A DNA stretch of 64,000 nt. It comes from Limisphaerales bacterium. GTDB lineage: Bacteria > Verrucomicrobiota > Verrucomicrobiia > Limisphaerales > UBA1096. The notes under the pieces were generated by a model that saw only the letters and a program-made list of their open reading frames with translations, was not told the DNA's origin and made no database searches. The translations under genes and the position numbers were made by a program. Location: contig SHAK01000008.1 of the NCBI GenBank assembly GCA_004213515.1, positions 18,789-82,788 of the forward strand, in the 5' to 3' direction. Of this stretch, positions 38,590-47,636 are shown piece after piece (the stretch's first letter is position 1; every line of letters begins with the position of its first letter).

Positions 38590-40635
38590 TTAAATTCCGA
38601 ACGCTTTAAGTAGGTAGAAAATTGCGCTGCTTGCTGAAGCAAAAATGACAATTCCTTCTACGATGAGCCAAGGTAAAACATTTGTCGTAACAGCTGCCTG
38701 TCCATTTTGAACAACATTTTTTTCCGATTGGTTAAGTGTCCCTAGCATCAATCCTCCAGTCATTATTACGATTTGAGAGCAAACAAAAACCATTAACCAG
38801 GCAAAGGCTTTATCCATAAATCCATATGAGTGTAATCCGATGCCGAGCATGTTAGTGCCGAAGAATGACCATGCGGTAATAACATTTCCAAAAATAGCTG
38901 CAGCGATCATGCCTCTTTCACGAATTATTCCGCCCCAACGGGCATGTAGCATAGCAGCATTCCATATAACAATCATTAGGGCGCCATTTTCTTTCGGATC
39001 CCACCCCCAGAATCTACCCCAAGACTGGTCTGCCCATATCCCACCTAATACCGTTCCAACAAAGCTAAAAAGTGTGGCAAAACAAACTATCCCATAGATC
39101 ATTTTTGTGATGCCTGAGCGGCTATTTTTGACAAAAGGGACCTTATTGGAAACAAAATCACGAATCACATATACGATTGCTAGAAACCCTGCAACAAAAG
39201 TAGCTGAGTAACCAATGGTTATGATTACTACATGAGTAGCGAGCCAGAAATTAGTATCGAGTACGGCCTGCAGCATTTCCATGGTGTCGCCGCTTAGTGA
39301 TAACCCCCCTGCAACGAGTAATGTAACAAAACCTACAGAACTGGCCACTACGTTGCCAATGCCATCCCGATATATTCTTTCGAGTATCAGTCCAAGTATT
39401 ACAGATCCCCATCCGACGAATACAGCAGCTGAATAAAGATTGGTTACAGGAGGTCGGCCTTCAAGCCACATCCTAAAAATTAGACCTGTTGTTTGAATCA
39501 CAGCTGCTAAAGCTATTATGTAATAAGCCGTCTGATTAGGCCATTTGGCCAAAGTTAACCAACCTCCGCAGGCAAGAAGAAAGGCCATTACGTACATGAT
39601 TTCGCATTTGTAAAATGGATCAAAATTATTGAATGCAAATTCTTTGCTGGTTTTGTCAAGAGCAGGTAACAGGCCGTTTTGTTTGAGGTAATCACGATAA
39701 GTTGATAAATGAGCATTAAATGCAGAAGGATCGTTTTTAGCATAAGATGATATCATACCCGCATATGATTTTGAAACAGGATGAAAATCTACTTTCCAGT
39801 TGCTTTGAGCCATAGCTGCAGACGTAATACTGCTCAGGATATTTGTGCTAAGTGATTGCCATTGCACTTGATTACCGCGACCTACAGGAATCGTGCGGGG
39901 CCAGAACATGATCCCACTTTTGTCTCCTTCCTGCATGCTTGGATCGATCATGATCTCTAATAGTCGTGTAAATTTTTGATGCTCGTCCTCGTCATGTTCA
40001 GCACCTTTTTCATGGGCACGAGCTGCTGACATTCCGTCAGGAAAAATTTGGGTTAGATCATTAAGCTCCTGTTGAAAGTCGAGTGAATTTTGAGGGCGAA
40101 AACTTTTGCCCAATCGCTGATAAATCATCAATGCATCAGCTACAGATTTGAGAGATTTTTCGTATGGAGATCTAAGCTCTGCTTTCTTTGAGTGTATTCT
40201 TGCTCCTTCTTTTGCTAATCTTGCAAAATTGTCACCAGCAGTAATTTGTTGAACAGAAAAGTGTTTCTCATCTTTAGCTAAACTAAGATTGTCTTTAACT
40301 TCTTCATTATCGATCCGAAATACTGGACGCGTTGCAGCCTTTGATGGTTTGGCAGCAACCTCAAGCAGCCATTCTACAGCGGGAATGGTTTCTTCTTTAG
40401 ACCCTGCTTCTCGAGCATAGCGACCAGTCGATTTATGCCGGATGACTTTCATTGCATTTCTTGCTGTTGAATCTATGGGTTGGATACGCCCGTCGAGCAG
40501 CACTGGTAATTTAGCAAAACCATAAATATCTGGGGTCACCACTGAATCTGTTTTGGAATTGGGAGGAAATAAAAGGCTGGCCACGGCCCAAATTGCCATT
40601 AACGCTACTATGAATAGAGGGCTTTTCTTTTTCAT
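38590..40635 (-). CDS. ccsA: System II cytochrome c synthase subunit CcsA/ResC with large N-terminal extension
   Basis: CcsA, with ResB/CcsB, exports haem and attaches it to CxxCH motifs of apocytochromes c. The C-terminal half (from about residue 350) has multiple membrane spans and the tryptophan-rich WWD haem-binding loop 'WADQSWGRFWGWDPKENGAL' at about residue 535, followed by 'WNAAMLHARWG'. Conserved His residues flank it. The protein is 681 residues because about 330 residues, mostly soluble and predicted to be periplasmic, lie between the first membrane span (about 8-23) and the core. That extension occurs in PVC homologues, but its role is unknown. The start overlaps the resB stop by 4 bases, and AAAGG precedes it. 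Confidence 0.9.
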   Translation of the reverse strand: MKKKSPLFIVALMAIWAVASLLFPPNSKTDSVVTPDIYGFAKLPVLLDGRIQPIDSTARNAMKVIRHKSTGRYAREAGSKEETIPAVEWLLEVAAKPSKAATRPVFRIDNEEVKDNLSLAKDEKHFSVQQITAGDNFARLAKEGARIHSKKAELRSPYEKSLKSVADALMIYQRLGKSFRPQNSLDFQQELNDLTQIFPDGMSAARAHEKGAEHDEDEHQKFTRLLEIMIDPSMQEGDKSGIMFWPRTIPVGRGNQVQWQSLSTNILSSITSAAMAQSNWKVDFHPVSKSYAGMISSYAKNDPSAFNAHLSTYRDYLKQNGLLPALDKTSKEFAFNNFDPFYKCEIMYVMAFLLACGGWLTLAKWPNQTAYYIIALAAVIQTTGLIFRMWLEGRPPVTNLYSAAVFVGWGSVILGLILERIYRDGIGNVVASSVGFVTLLVAGGLSLSGDTMEMLQAVLDTNFWLATHVVIITIGYSATFVAGFLAIVYVIRDFVSNKVPFVKNSRSGITKMIYGIVCFATLFSFVGTVLGGIWADQSWGRFWGWDPKENGALMIVIWNAAMLHARWGGIIRERGMIAAAIFGNVITAWSFFGTNMLGIGLHSYGFMDKAFAWLMVFVCSQIVIMTGGLMLGTLNQSEKNVVQNGQAAVTTNVLPWLIVEGIVIFASASSAIFYLLKAFGI

Positions 40636-42263
40636 GCTTTAGCCTTTCTCTTTTTGGTGAAGCCGATTAGATGTGTCAAAAACTGAATTAACATACCTGC
40701 CCCAACCATAAGGCAGGAAATATATGGGGTAACCCAACCTGGATTACGGACTACTTGAAGTACAGTAGCTTTATCATTTTCAGGGTCGAAGCTGGCTTGG
40801 AAATAAGTTTTTCCGTGAGTTCTAAGTGGGTGGTTCATCTTGATGTGAGCCTTTCGCTCAGAACCGTTATTGCGTTCGCGAACAATAACATCACTAGAGA
40901 AATTGCGTGCCTTTTCTGTGCCTTGAAACTTGTCATGGCGGAAGTCAATTAGCTCTATATTGTAGTCCTCGTAGTAACGTTTGAATCGCAATGCTAATAC
41001 ATAATTATTGCCCTCGTGTTCAAAGGTTTGTTCTGGGATAGGAGTACGTAACGCTCCAAATAATGCAGATGTCATCCAGGTGCCCAGCTCTTTATTGGTG
41101 CCGTCATTGGTTTTAATAGTTACATAAGCACTCGGAAAATTTACTTCATCCAAAGAAGTAACTGAGTCAGTTTGTGATGCTATAAGCGTTAAACCTTTAC
41201 CGGTTGTTGCTAAAGATTTGTCACCTTTAGAAATTTGTGTCAGATCTGAATTTTCGAAGTAATCCTCTACAATTACTTCGAACGGAAGTTTGCCCATTTC
41301 AAATTTTTTACCAGCTTCTAATGCTTCAGCGGGTATAGAAGCATAGGTATCAGTTTCGTTATTTTTTTTGTCGATAATTACTAATTCACATATTTCGCGG
41401 CTGATTGAGTGATTTTTACTCTGTCCCTCCTCAAGTCGCATGTTGCTTTCGACTTGAAATTGGTCGGTTACAATTTGGCCAAGTAACATCAGTATCAGCC
41501 CTGCATGTGTTAAGAAGATGCCAATTTTCTTTCTGCTGAATTTAAATCTTTGAAAATGTGCGGCTAATAAATTGATCAAAAGTACCACAGCTACAAGATA
41601 GCCGCCTACAAATGGGAACTTAAACATTGTGGGATAGCTCGTTGAGAGAACAAAGTCTTTAAAGTTGTCTTTCTGATTTTCGACAATACTTGTATCGCCT
41701 GTGATTTTGTAGAACCAAGTTTCGTGTGGCTTACGAAAGTGTAGCTCGTGTATGATACCAATTGTTTTTAAGGATTTGCCATCCTTTGTGCCATCTAGTT
41801 CAACTAAGACTCCGGGGTTACCATCGACAGAAAATGTTTCGGTGCCTTCTAATGAGTCAACTTTTTCAAGGCCTATTTGCCCTCGCCATCGATTGATATT
41901 AGCCAGAAGCCCACCTGCTCCTTTAGCTAATTTTGTGACAGAGATTGTTGCGCTTTGTTTGTTTTGAACATCTAAAGCTTCAAAGTCCAGCATGCTAAAC
42001 TGACTTCCTTCGATTTCGTTCCACTCATTTGGAATACTGTTCCAGTCGGTATTACCAAATCGTATTTGAGCCCAACCGGCTCCACCAATAGATTCGGAAA
42101 CAAGCAAGTAACTGCGAAAATATTTTTTTTGGGCGTTATAAAGACCTTGATCTACCTGTGCGAGTGTTCCAACGAATACCAGAACAAGAGCTGACAAAAG
42201 GCAAACCACGGTCAGCTTTAATGAACACCAAAATTTAACGAGTGGTTTTAGTACCTCTTGCAT
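40632..42263 (-). CDS. resB: System II cytochrome c biogenesis protein ResB/CcsB with an inserted periplasmic domain
   Basis: ResB partners CcsA in haem delivery. Membrane spans are seen at about residues 17-36, 218-236 and 246-265, and another precedes the C-terminus, with 'LINLLAAHFQRFKFSRKKIGIFLTHAGLIL' as the family-like core. Between spans one and two, where typical ResB has only a short loop, residues about 72-212 form an extra domain containing 'GGLLANINRWRGQIGL' and 'TWFYKITGDTSIVENQK'. The same domain is present twice in the product of the gene upstream. The large soluble region before the last span is normal for ResB. It lies 8 bases after that upstream gene and overlaps ccsA by 4. 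Confidence 0.88.
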   Translation of the reverse strand: MQEVLKPLVKFWCSLKLTVVCLLSALVLVFVGTLAQVDQGLYNAQKKYFRSYLLVSESIGGAGWAQIRFGNTDWNSIPNEWNEIEGSQFSMLDFEALDVQNKQSATISVTKLAKGAGGLLANINRWRGQIGLEKVDSLEGTETFSVDGNPGVLVELDGTKDGKSLKTIGIIHELHFRKPHETWFYKITGDTSIVENQKDNFKDFVLSTSYPTMFKFPFVGGYLVAVVLLINLLAAHFQRFKFSRKKIGIFLTHAGLILMLLGQIVTDQFQVESNMRLEEGQSKNHSISREICELVIIDKKNNETDTYASIPAEALEAGKKFEMGKLPFEVIVEDYFENSDLTQISKGDKSLATTGKGLTLIASQTDSVTSLDEVNFPSAYVTIKTNDGTNKELGTWMTSALFGALRTPIPEQTFEHEGNNYVLALRFKRYYEDYNIELIDFRHDKFQGTEKARNFSSDVIVRERNNGSERKAHIKMNHPLRTHGKTYFQASFDPENDKATVLQVVRNPGWVTPYISCLMVGAGMLIQFLTHLIGFTKKRKAKA

Positions 42264-42271
42264 TGAACCAT

Positions 42272-43369
42272 TTATTTTGTAAATTCTATAGATTGCAGGA
42301 ATGCAATGAATGCCGATTTTTCTTTTTTAACAATTTCACTCGGCCCTGAAATTTTGTAAAACCATGTTTGTTGATCTTTTGGGTGATAAACACTGATGGA
42401 GGAGGTTTTTTCTCCGATTGCCTCAGCTAAAGTAGCAGGTTTTCCACTAATAGTAATCTGCTGAGTTACATTGCTGAGCCCTGAATCACTCACAGCAGTG
42501 AGGCCAGATTGTTCACGCCAACGGTTAACATTGGCTAATAAACCTCCAACTTTTCCGGGAAAAGTCATTACAGTGATCTCTGCTTTGCCATTTCCAGCAC
42601 TAAAATTTCCAAGGCGCATTTGTGTAGCCGGCTTTTCTTCCCAACTCGCAGGGGTGGTCCAAGCCGGTGCTGTAGCCGGTGCTGTAGCCGGTGCTGTAGC
42701 CGGTGCCTGAGCGGATTGCTGCGCATCCTGCATTAGTTTGTCAAAATTTATATTATAGGCACTAGGCTGGAATTTAAGTGAAGAAAGAAACTGTTTAAAT
42801 GTTTGTATCTGAATATCGATCGCTTCTGTTGGTCCAGCCATTTTGAAGAACCAAGCTACTTGGCCAAGTTTTAGAGTTGCCATTATCAGCCGTGGCGGTT
42901 TTGACTGCCCTTCGATGGGCTTATCGCCTGAAAAATCATAAAGTTTTCCTATCTTATCGTCTATATTTACCTCTTTTGCCAGTTGCTCTGCTTTTGTAGC
43001 ATCTATAGGGCCTAATCCAACCTGCTCTCGCCACATATTAACAATCATAGGATTATCAGCAATACGGGCAGGTAATGGGATAGCACTGACAGCAGCTCCA
43101 TCCGCCGTTGAAAAAGAGAAAGTTGTCATTGGGGATGGGTTTGAATCAGTGACCCATCCGGTTGGTGTTGAATACTTGATAAGGTTAGAATCTTTTACCG
43201 GATTCTTAGCGACTGTTTTTGAAGCAGGTTTTTGAATCTTTTCCTTCGGAATCGTGTGCATAGTCACGGATTTATTGGAGCCTGAAGCAAATTCCAGAAC
43301 TATCACGACCGTGATGAGTATGACGATGAAAATACCGTCTCTCTTGTAATTGGGCTCAATCTTTTCCAC
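42272..43369 (-). CDS. Membrane-anchored protein with two copies of an unrecognised domain, upstream of resB
   Basis: I do not recognise a named family. The 365-residue protein starts at GTG 43369 and has one N-terminal membrane anchor (about 12-28), then two related domains facing the periplasm. Copy 1 spans about residues 66-200 and copy 2 about 237-364, joined by an Ala-Pro-Ala-Thr linker (221-236). Copy 2 carries 'GGLLANVNRWREQSGL' and 'TWFYKISGPSEIVKKEKSAF', nearly matching the domain inserted in ResB next door. Copy 1 keeps 'NMWREQVGLGPI' and 'AWFFKMAGPTEAI'. No cysteines or CxxCH are seen in the repeats. Position as first gene of the ccs operon suggests a role in apocytochrome or haem handling, by inference only. 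Confidence 0.75.
   Translation of the reverse strand: MEKIEPNYKRDGIFIVILITVVIVLEFASGSNKSVTMHTIPKEKIQKPASKTVAKNPVKDSNLIKYSTPTGWVTDSNPSPMTTFSFSTADGAAVSAIPLPARIADNPMIVNMWREQVGLGPIDATKAEQLAKEVNIDDKIGKLYDFSGDKPIEGQSKPPRLIMATLKLGQVAWFFKMAGPTEAIDIQIQTFKQFLSSLKFQPSAYNINFDKLMQDAQQSAQAPATAPATAPATAPAWTTPASWEEKPATQMRLGNFSAGNGKAEITVMTFPGKVGGLLANVNRWREQSGLTAVSDSGLSNVTQQITISGKPATLAEAIGEKTSSISVYHPKDQQTWFYKISGPSEIVKKEKSAFIAFLQSIEFTK
42663..42710 (-). repeat. 12-base tandem repeat encoding Ala-Pro-Ala-Thr linker
   Basis: GCCGGTGCTGTA is repeated three times exactly (42663-42698), and a fourth variant copy GCCGGTGCCTGA follows to 42710 on the plus strand. Read on the minus strand it encodes alternating Ala-Pro-Ala-Thr residues joining the two domains of the upstream protein. 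In-frame 12-base units would let the linker change length without a frameshift. Confidence 0.85.
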
Positions 43370-43502
43370 GAGAAATATATGAGTTCAGACTATTGTTTCA
43401 TCCAATAGTTACTCTTGGCTGGCAGAGACTAGCGCTGAACTAAAATTTGGCAACCTTCTTTAGTTGGTCAAGTGGAGAGTAATTTGGCACTTTACCGGAA
43501 GC

Positions 43503-46500
43503 ATGCACCGTTTTTTGATCACTTTAAGTCTTTTGGTCTTTGGTATAGCGCCTCTTGCAAATGAAAAAGTCATTAAACTCGAAGCATCTGAATATAGTCC
43601 AGTTGGTTCTGTGGGCAGTATGGTAGGGATACATGTTGATTACAAAAACCGGGTGCATGTTACGCATACTTCCCGAAGAAATAATGGAGCCTTGGATATT
43701 AGGCGGCACCCAGATTGGGTTATTCAGTCTCTAGCCAGTAGTAGTATTACAGATAAGCGGGCTATGATTCGTGGTCGTAAGTCTGACTGGAAATCACTTT
43801 TCAAATGGAAGGAAAAAATTTGGCGCTTTGAGGATCCGAATAATGATGGCCACTATGACAAAAAATCACTTTTCTTCGAAGGCCTTAATACCGAGGTAAC
43901 AGGATTAGCTGGAGGAATATTATTTCGAGACAATACAGCCTATGTAACTTGCATTCCGGACATGCTAAAGATCAGTGATGTTAATGGGGATGGAAAGGCG
44001 GATAAAACTGAGGTGCTAGTTACAGGTTTTGGAATACACGTTGGATATGGCGGCCATGATATGCATGGTCCAACCATGGGGTACGATGGCCGGATCTATT
44101 GGACGATTGGAGATAAGGGATTCAGTGTTCGTAGTCGTGAGGGTGAGGTTTTTCACTATCCCTATCACGGTGGGATGTTTCGATGTGAGCCAGATGGATC
44201 AAATTTTGAGGTCTTTGCTCATGGGTTGAGAAATCCTCAAGAGCTTGCATTTGATGAATTTGGTAATTGGTTCATTGTTGATAATGACGGTGACTTTGGT
44301 GACCGCGAGCGTTTCCATTTTCTTGTTGAGGGAACAGACGCTGGATGGCGAGCAACATGGCAGTATCGAACTAATGGTAAATTTAGTGAACATGGAGGTT
44401 ACAATCCATGGATGGCCGATGGATTGTGGAAGCCTCACTTTGAAGGCCAACCAGCCTATTTAACCCCAGCAATTATAAATTATTCAAACGGGCCATGCGG
44501 TTTTGCTTATAATCCAGGAACTGCGTTAAGTGAAAAGTACCGCAATTATTTTTTTGTGACTGAGTTTCCTGGCAAAAATATTAGAGCTTTTCGAACTAAG
44601 CCGGAAGGTGCGGGTTTTAAGATGGTAGATGAACACGTAGCTCATCACGGTTTGATGACTACTGGTATAAATTTTGGTCCAGATGGTGCGCTTTACCTTG
44701 CTGATTGGGGTAATAACGGTTGGGCGCCGCACGAGAAGGGCCGTATTATGAAGCTTGATTCTCCTAGGGCAATTGATCGCCCGCTTCGTATACAAACTAG
44801 AAAACTTCTAGGTGATGGTTTTGCGATGCGTGACGATACAGAACTGAGCCGGCTACTTGCTCATGCCGATCAACGAGTTCGGCTCGAGTCTCAGTTTGAA
44901 TTAGTTAAACGCAATGCCTCTAATGCCTTGTTGACAGTTGCAAAAGAAAATGACTCACAATTAGCTCGTATTCATGCAATTTGGGGAATCGGCCAGCTTG
45001 GTCGTAAAGAACAAGATGCCATTATTCCTTTGCGTCCATTGTTGAATGATCGTGATCCGGAAATTCAGGCGCAGTTGCTTCGCGTTATTAGTGATGCATA
45101 TCATAATGATTTCTCTGAGGAAGCTTCGGATTTATTGAGCTCACCTCATCCTCGTGTCCAGTTGTTCGCAGGGTTGGCTCTAGGGAAAATAGGCTCAGCA
45201 AAAAATGTTCCGGTAATCACTGATTTTTTGGAGGCAAACAATAATGAGGATGTTTTCCTTCGCCATGCAGGAGTAGTAGCCTTGGCGAGAGCAGCAGAAG
45301 AATCTCCACGCAGTGTTTTGTTACTAACTCGGCATCCATCTGAGTCAGTACGTTTGGCTGCGGTTGTTGCGCTTCGTAGAGTTGGGAATTCAGGTGTTGC
45401 AATGTTCTTGAACGACTCTAGTGAGAAGGTCGTTAATGAGGCGGCACATGCAATTCATGATGAATTTTCAATTCCAGCTGCTATGCCCAGTTTGGCAGGG
45501 ATGCTGGATGTGGGGCTAATGGCAAGTGAGCCCATACTACGTCGAGCAATCAATGCGAATCTTCGCCTTGGCCTTCCACAGAACGCTCAGAGATTAGCCA
45601 AATTTGCTATTCGTGAAACTTCACCTGAGTCAATGAGGGTTGAGGCTATCAGATCTTTAGCCTCATGGGTAAGCCCTTCCAAACTTGATAGGGTTGAAGG
45701 TCGTTTTCGAGATTTGGGGAGCCGCCCAGTTGAGCAGATTTACAATATTTTTGATCAGCATATTGGCAATCTTCTTTCCAGTAAATCAGATGCTGTTCGA
45801 GAAGCCACAGCCGAGGCTATAAGTAGACTAAATTATGGTAATGCAGCAGAGCGTTTAAGTCGTTTGGCTAATGATAAATCTTTGTCTGCAAAACTTCGGG
45901 CTTCTGCTGTCGAAGCACTCTATTCAATAGATGCGAACGAAGTTGATGTAGTTGTTGCTATGGCTATAAAAACCAAATCTCCATTGCTACGTTCAGCAGC
46001 AGTTAGAGTTTTGGCTAAAAGAAATGCTGAGTCTAAAGAGCTTTTCCCTGCTCTAACTAAGGCCATTAACGGAACGAATCTTCGCGAGCAGCAAAATGCG
46101 CTTGATGTTCTTGGATCTCTAAAATCAAAAGAGACAATTACCTTGTTAGAGATGCAAACTCAGCAATTGATAAACGGTACTGCTAATCCATTATTACAGC
46201 TTGATATCTTAGAGGCTGCTAAAGCAAATAAATCAGGAAAGCTTGCTCAAATGACTCTCGACTATGAGGCAAGCCGAGCTGAAAGTGCATCAGTAGATCG
46301 TTTTCCCGAGTTGCTGGATGGTGGAGATGCTATGGTTGGAGAGTCTATTTTTCGAACAAGCTATACGGCTCAATGCATTCGTTGTCACAAGCTTGGACAG
46401 GTTGGAGGTGATGTTGGGCCAAGCCTTAATGGCGTCGCTTCTCGACTCGATGAAAGGGCGATGCTGGAGTCTCTTATTGAGCCACAAGCTAAGATTGCAG

Positions 46501-46736
46501 ATGGCTATGGGCTTACGACATTTACAATGAAAAACGGGGAAATTTTTACAGGAAGTATAGAGAAAAAATCAGCGAATTTTTTCTCAATTAAGGATCAATC
46601 GGGGGCTCGTATTTTGATTAAAACGGCTGATATAAAGAGTAGCTCAAAGTCAGTATCTTCCATGCCTCCAATGATGGGAATTCTCGCTCCACGTGACTTG
46701 AGAGACTTGGTTGCTTTTATGAAGACTTTAAAATAG
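43503..46736 (+). CDS. Exported PVC-type propeller/HEAT/haem-binding c-type cytochrome protein
   Basis: The 1077-residue protein starts with a signal peptide (about 1-18). Residues 20-430 form a sorbosone-dehydrogenase-like propeller ('GLAGGILFRDNTAYVTCIPD', 'AHGLRNPQELAFDEFGNWF', 'GPDGALYLADWG'). HEAT repeats follow (about 470-930). The C-terminus is a PVC haem-binding domain with CIRCH (Cys958-His962) then 'GGDVGPSLNGVASRLDERAML' and a conserved 'GEIFTGSI' tail. Such fusions are a hallmark of Planctomycetes and Verrucomicrobia and are thought to be periplasmic dehydrogenases in polysaccharide or sugar catabolism; substrates are unproven. Haem attachment would need the system II genes encoded just to the left. 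I start at ATG 43503; a GTG at 43464 would precede the signal. Confidence 0.88.
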   Translation: MHRFLITLSLLVFGIAPLANEKVIKLEASEYSPVGSVGSMVGIHVDYKNRVHVTHTSRRNNGALDIRRHPDWVIQSLASSSITDKRAMIRGRKSDWKSLFKWKEKIWRFEDPNNDGHYDKKSLFFEGLNTEVTGLAGGILFRDNTAYVTCIPDMLKISDVNGDGKADKTEVLVTGFGIHVGYGGHDMHGPTMGYDGRIYWTIGDKGFSVRSREGEVFHYPYHGGMFRCEPDGSNFEVFAHGLRNPQELAFDEFGNWFIVDNDGDFGDRERFHFLVEGTDAGWRATWQYRTNGKFSEHGGYNPWMADGLWKPHFEGQPAYLTPAIINYSNGPCGFAYNPGTALSEKYRNYFFVTEFPGKNIRAFRTKPEGAGFKMVDEHVAHHGLMTTGINFGPDGALYLADWGNNGWAPHEKGRIMKLDSPRAIDRPLRIQTRKLLGDGFAMRDDTELSRLLAHADQRVRLESQFELVKRNASNALLTVAKENDSQLARIHAIWGIGQLGRKEQDAIIPLRPLLNDRDPEIQAQLLRVISDAYHNDFSEEASDLLSSPHPRVQLFAGLALGKIGSAKNVPVITDFLEANNNEDVFLRHAGVVALARAAEESPRSVLLLTRHPSESVRLAAVVALRRVGNSGVAMFLNDSSEKVVNEAAHAIHDEFSIPAAMPSLAGMLDVGLMASEPILRRAINANLRLGLPQNAQRLAKFAIRETSPESMRVEAIRSLASWVSPSKLDRVEGRFRDLGSRPVEQIYNIFDQHIGNLLSSKSDAVREATAEAISRLNYGNAAERLSRLANDKSLSAKLRASAVEALYSIDANEVDVVVAMAIKTKSPLLRSAAVRVLAKRNAESKELFPALTKAINGTNLREQQNALDVLGSLKSKETITLLEMQTQQLINGTANPLLQLDILEAAKANKSGKLAQMTLDYEASRAESASVDRFPELLDGGDAMVGESIFRTSYTAQCIRCHKLGQVGGDVGPSLNGVASRLDERAMLESLIEPQAKIADGYGLTTFTMKNGEIFTGSIEKKSANFFSIKDQSGARILIKTADIKSSSKSVSSMPPMMGILAPRDLRDLVAFMKTLK

Positions 46737-46741
46737 TTCTG

Positions 46742-47521
46742 ATGGAAGATGTTTTTTATCCTGGCCCATTTGCTTTTAGAATGGGTTTAAAGCGCGGAGA
46801 ACCGGATGTTTTTTTTCGTTACCATTTCGGGGATGAAAATTTAATTAATAAACGTAAAGAAGTTCTTACTGATTTTCCGGAACAATGCAGTGTTCTTTTG
46901 CCCGAAGGGGAGCCCTTGCTAGAGGAATTCAATAGCCTCTTGCAAGCTTGGGGAGTTATTCAGGCTCCGGCTTCAAATCGTTGTCTTGGTGAGTCGCTTG
47001 CTCCGGATTTTTTACTGCTCAAAGCTGATGAATCAGGGATGCCAATATTAATGGGAGGCTGCGTCTGTTTCCCTTCCTCTTGGGCATTTGAGAAAAAGAT
47101 TGGCCGTTCGCTTGATTGGATTCATGCGGTTGTGCCTACGCTTAATGAAACCCTTGGTGACAAGGCGCGAAGTTTTCTTGAGAAAATGCCTATTGGTCAG
47201 GCTTGGTTACGAACAAACTGGGGATTAACTGCTACAAATGATTTAAATCAACATCCCAGTCGTAATCTTCCAGGGCTAAAAGCTGAAACCGACCCGGAAA
47301 CCATCACCTTTAGAATAGAGAGACAGGCCCTTATTGCTTTGCCTAATACCAGTGGCATTCTTTTTGGAATACGACTTGAAACATTTCCGCTAAAAGATCT
47401 CAAGATTAACCCAAGTGCCCGATCCGGCCTCCTTGAAGCCCTTAAAACAATGGCTCCTGAAATCGCTTCATACAAGAACCTGACAGCTATTTGTCCTAAA
47501 CTTGTACGCTGGCTCAGTTAG
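46742..47521 (+). CDS. DUF3445 haem-dependent oxidative N-demethylase family protein
   Basis: The 259-residue protein matches the DUF3445 family. It contains 'GGCVCFPSSWAFEKKIGRSLDWIHAVVPT', here split by the usual spacing, 'WLRTNWGLTATNDLNQHP', 'FRIERQALIALPNTSGILFGIR' and a C-terminal 'KNL...CPKLVRWL'. Characterised members are haem-dependent oxidative N-demethylase alpha subunits acting on dimethylamine-type substrates, but most members are unstudied. No signal peptide is visible, so it is cytoplasmic. It begins 5 bases after the stop of the PVC haem-domain gene and is probably translated from the same message. The electron-transfer partners known from characterised systems are not encoded beside it. 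Confidence 0.85.
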   Translation: MEDVFYPGPFAFRMGLKRGEPDVFFRYHFGDENLINKRKEVLTDFPEQCSVLLPEGEPLLEEFNSLLQAWGVIQAPASNRCLGESLAPDFLLLKADESGMPILMGGCVCFPSSWAFEKKIGRSLDWIHAVVPTLNETLGDKARSFLEKMPIGQAWLRTNWGLTATNDLNQHPSRNLPGLKAETDPETITFRIERQALIALPNTSGILFGIRLETFPLKDLKINPSARSGLLEALKTMAPEIASYKNLTAICPKLVRWLS

Positions 47522-47522
47522 T

Positions 47523-47568
47523 GTTACTCCAGTAACTTTCTCTAGTCTGAAACTGTAGTATAGAGAAA
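47523..47568 (+). other. Two adjacent hairpins after the DUF3445 gene
   Basis: GTTACT-CC-AGTAAC (47523-47536) begins one base after the stop codon. It is followed at once by TTTCTCTA (47537-47544) pairing with TAGAGAAA (47561-47568) across a 16-base loop. They could terminate the upstream transcript or process the RNA, but there is no good T-tract. They also mark the left edge of the GC-rich CotH gene. Confidence 0.3.
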
Positions 47569-47636
47569 ATAAATATTCTTCTTGCTGCGTTTTTAGGGTT
47601 AAGCAAGGGTTCCTTCTCTCACCGTTAATCAAGTTC

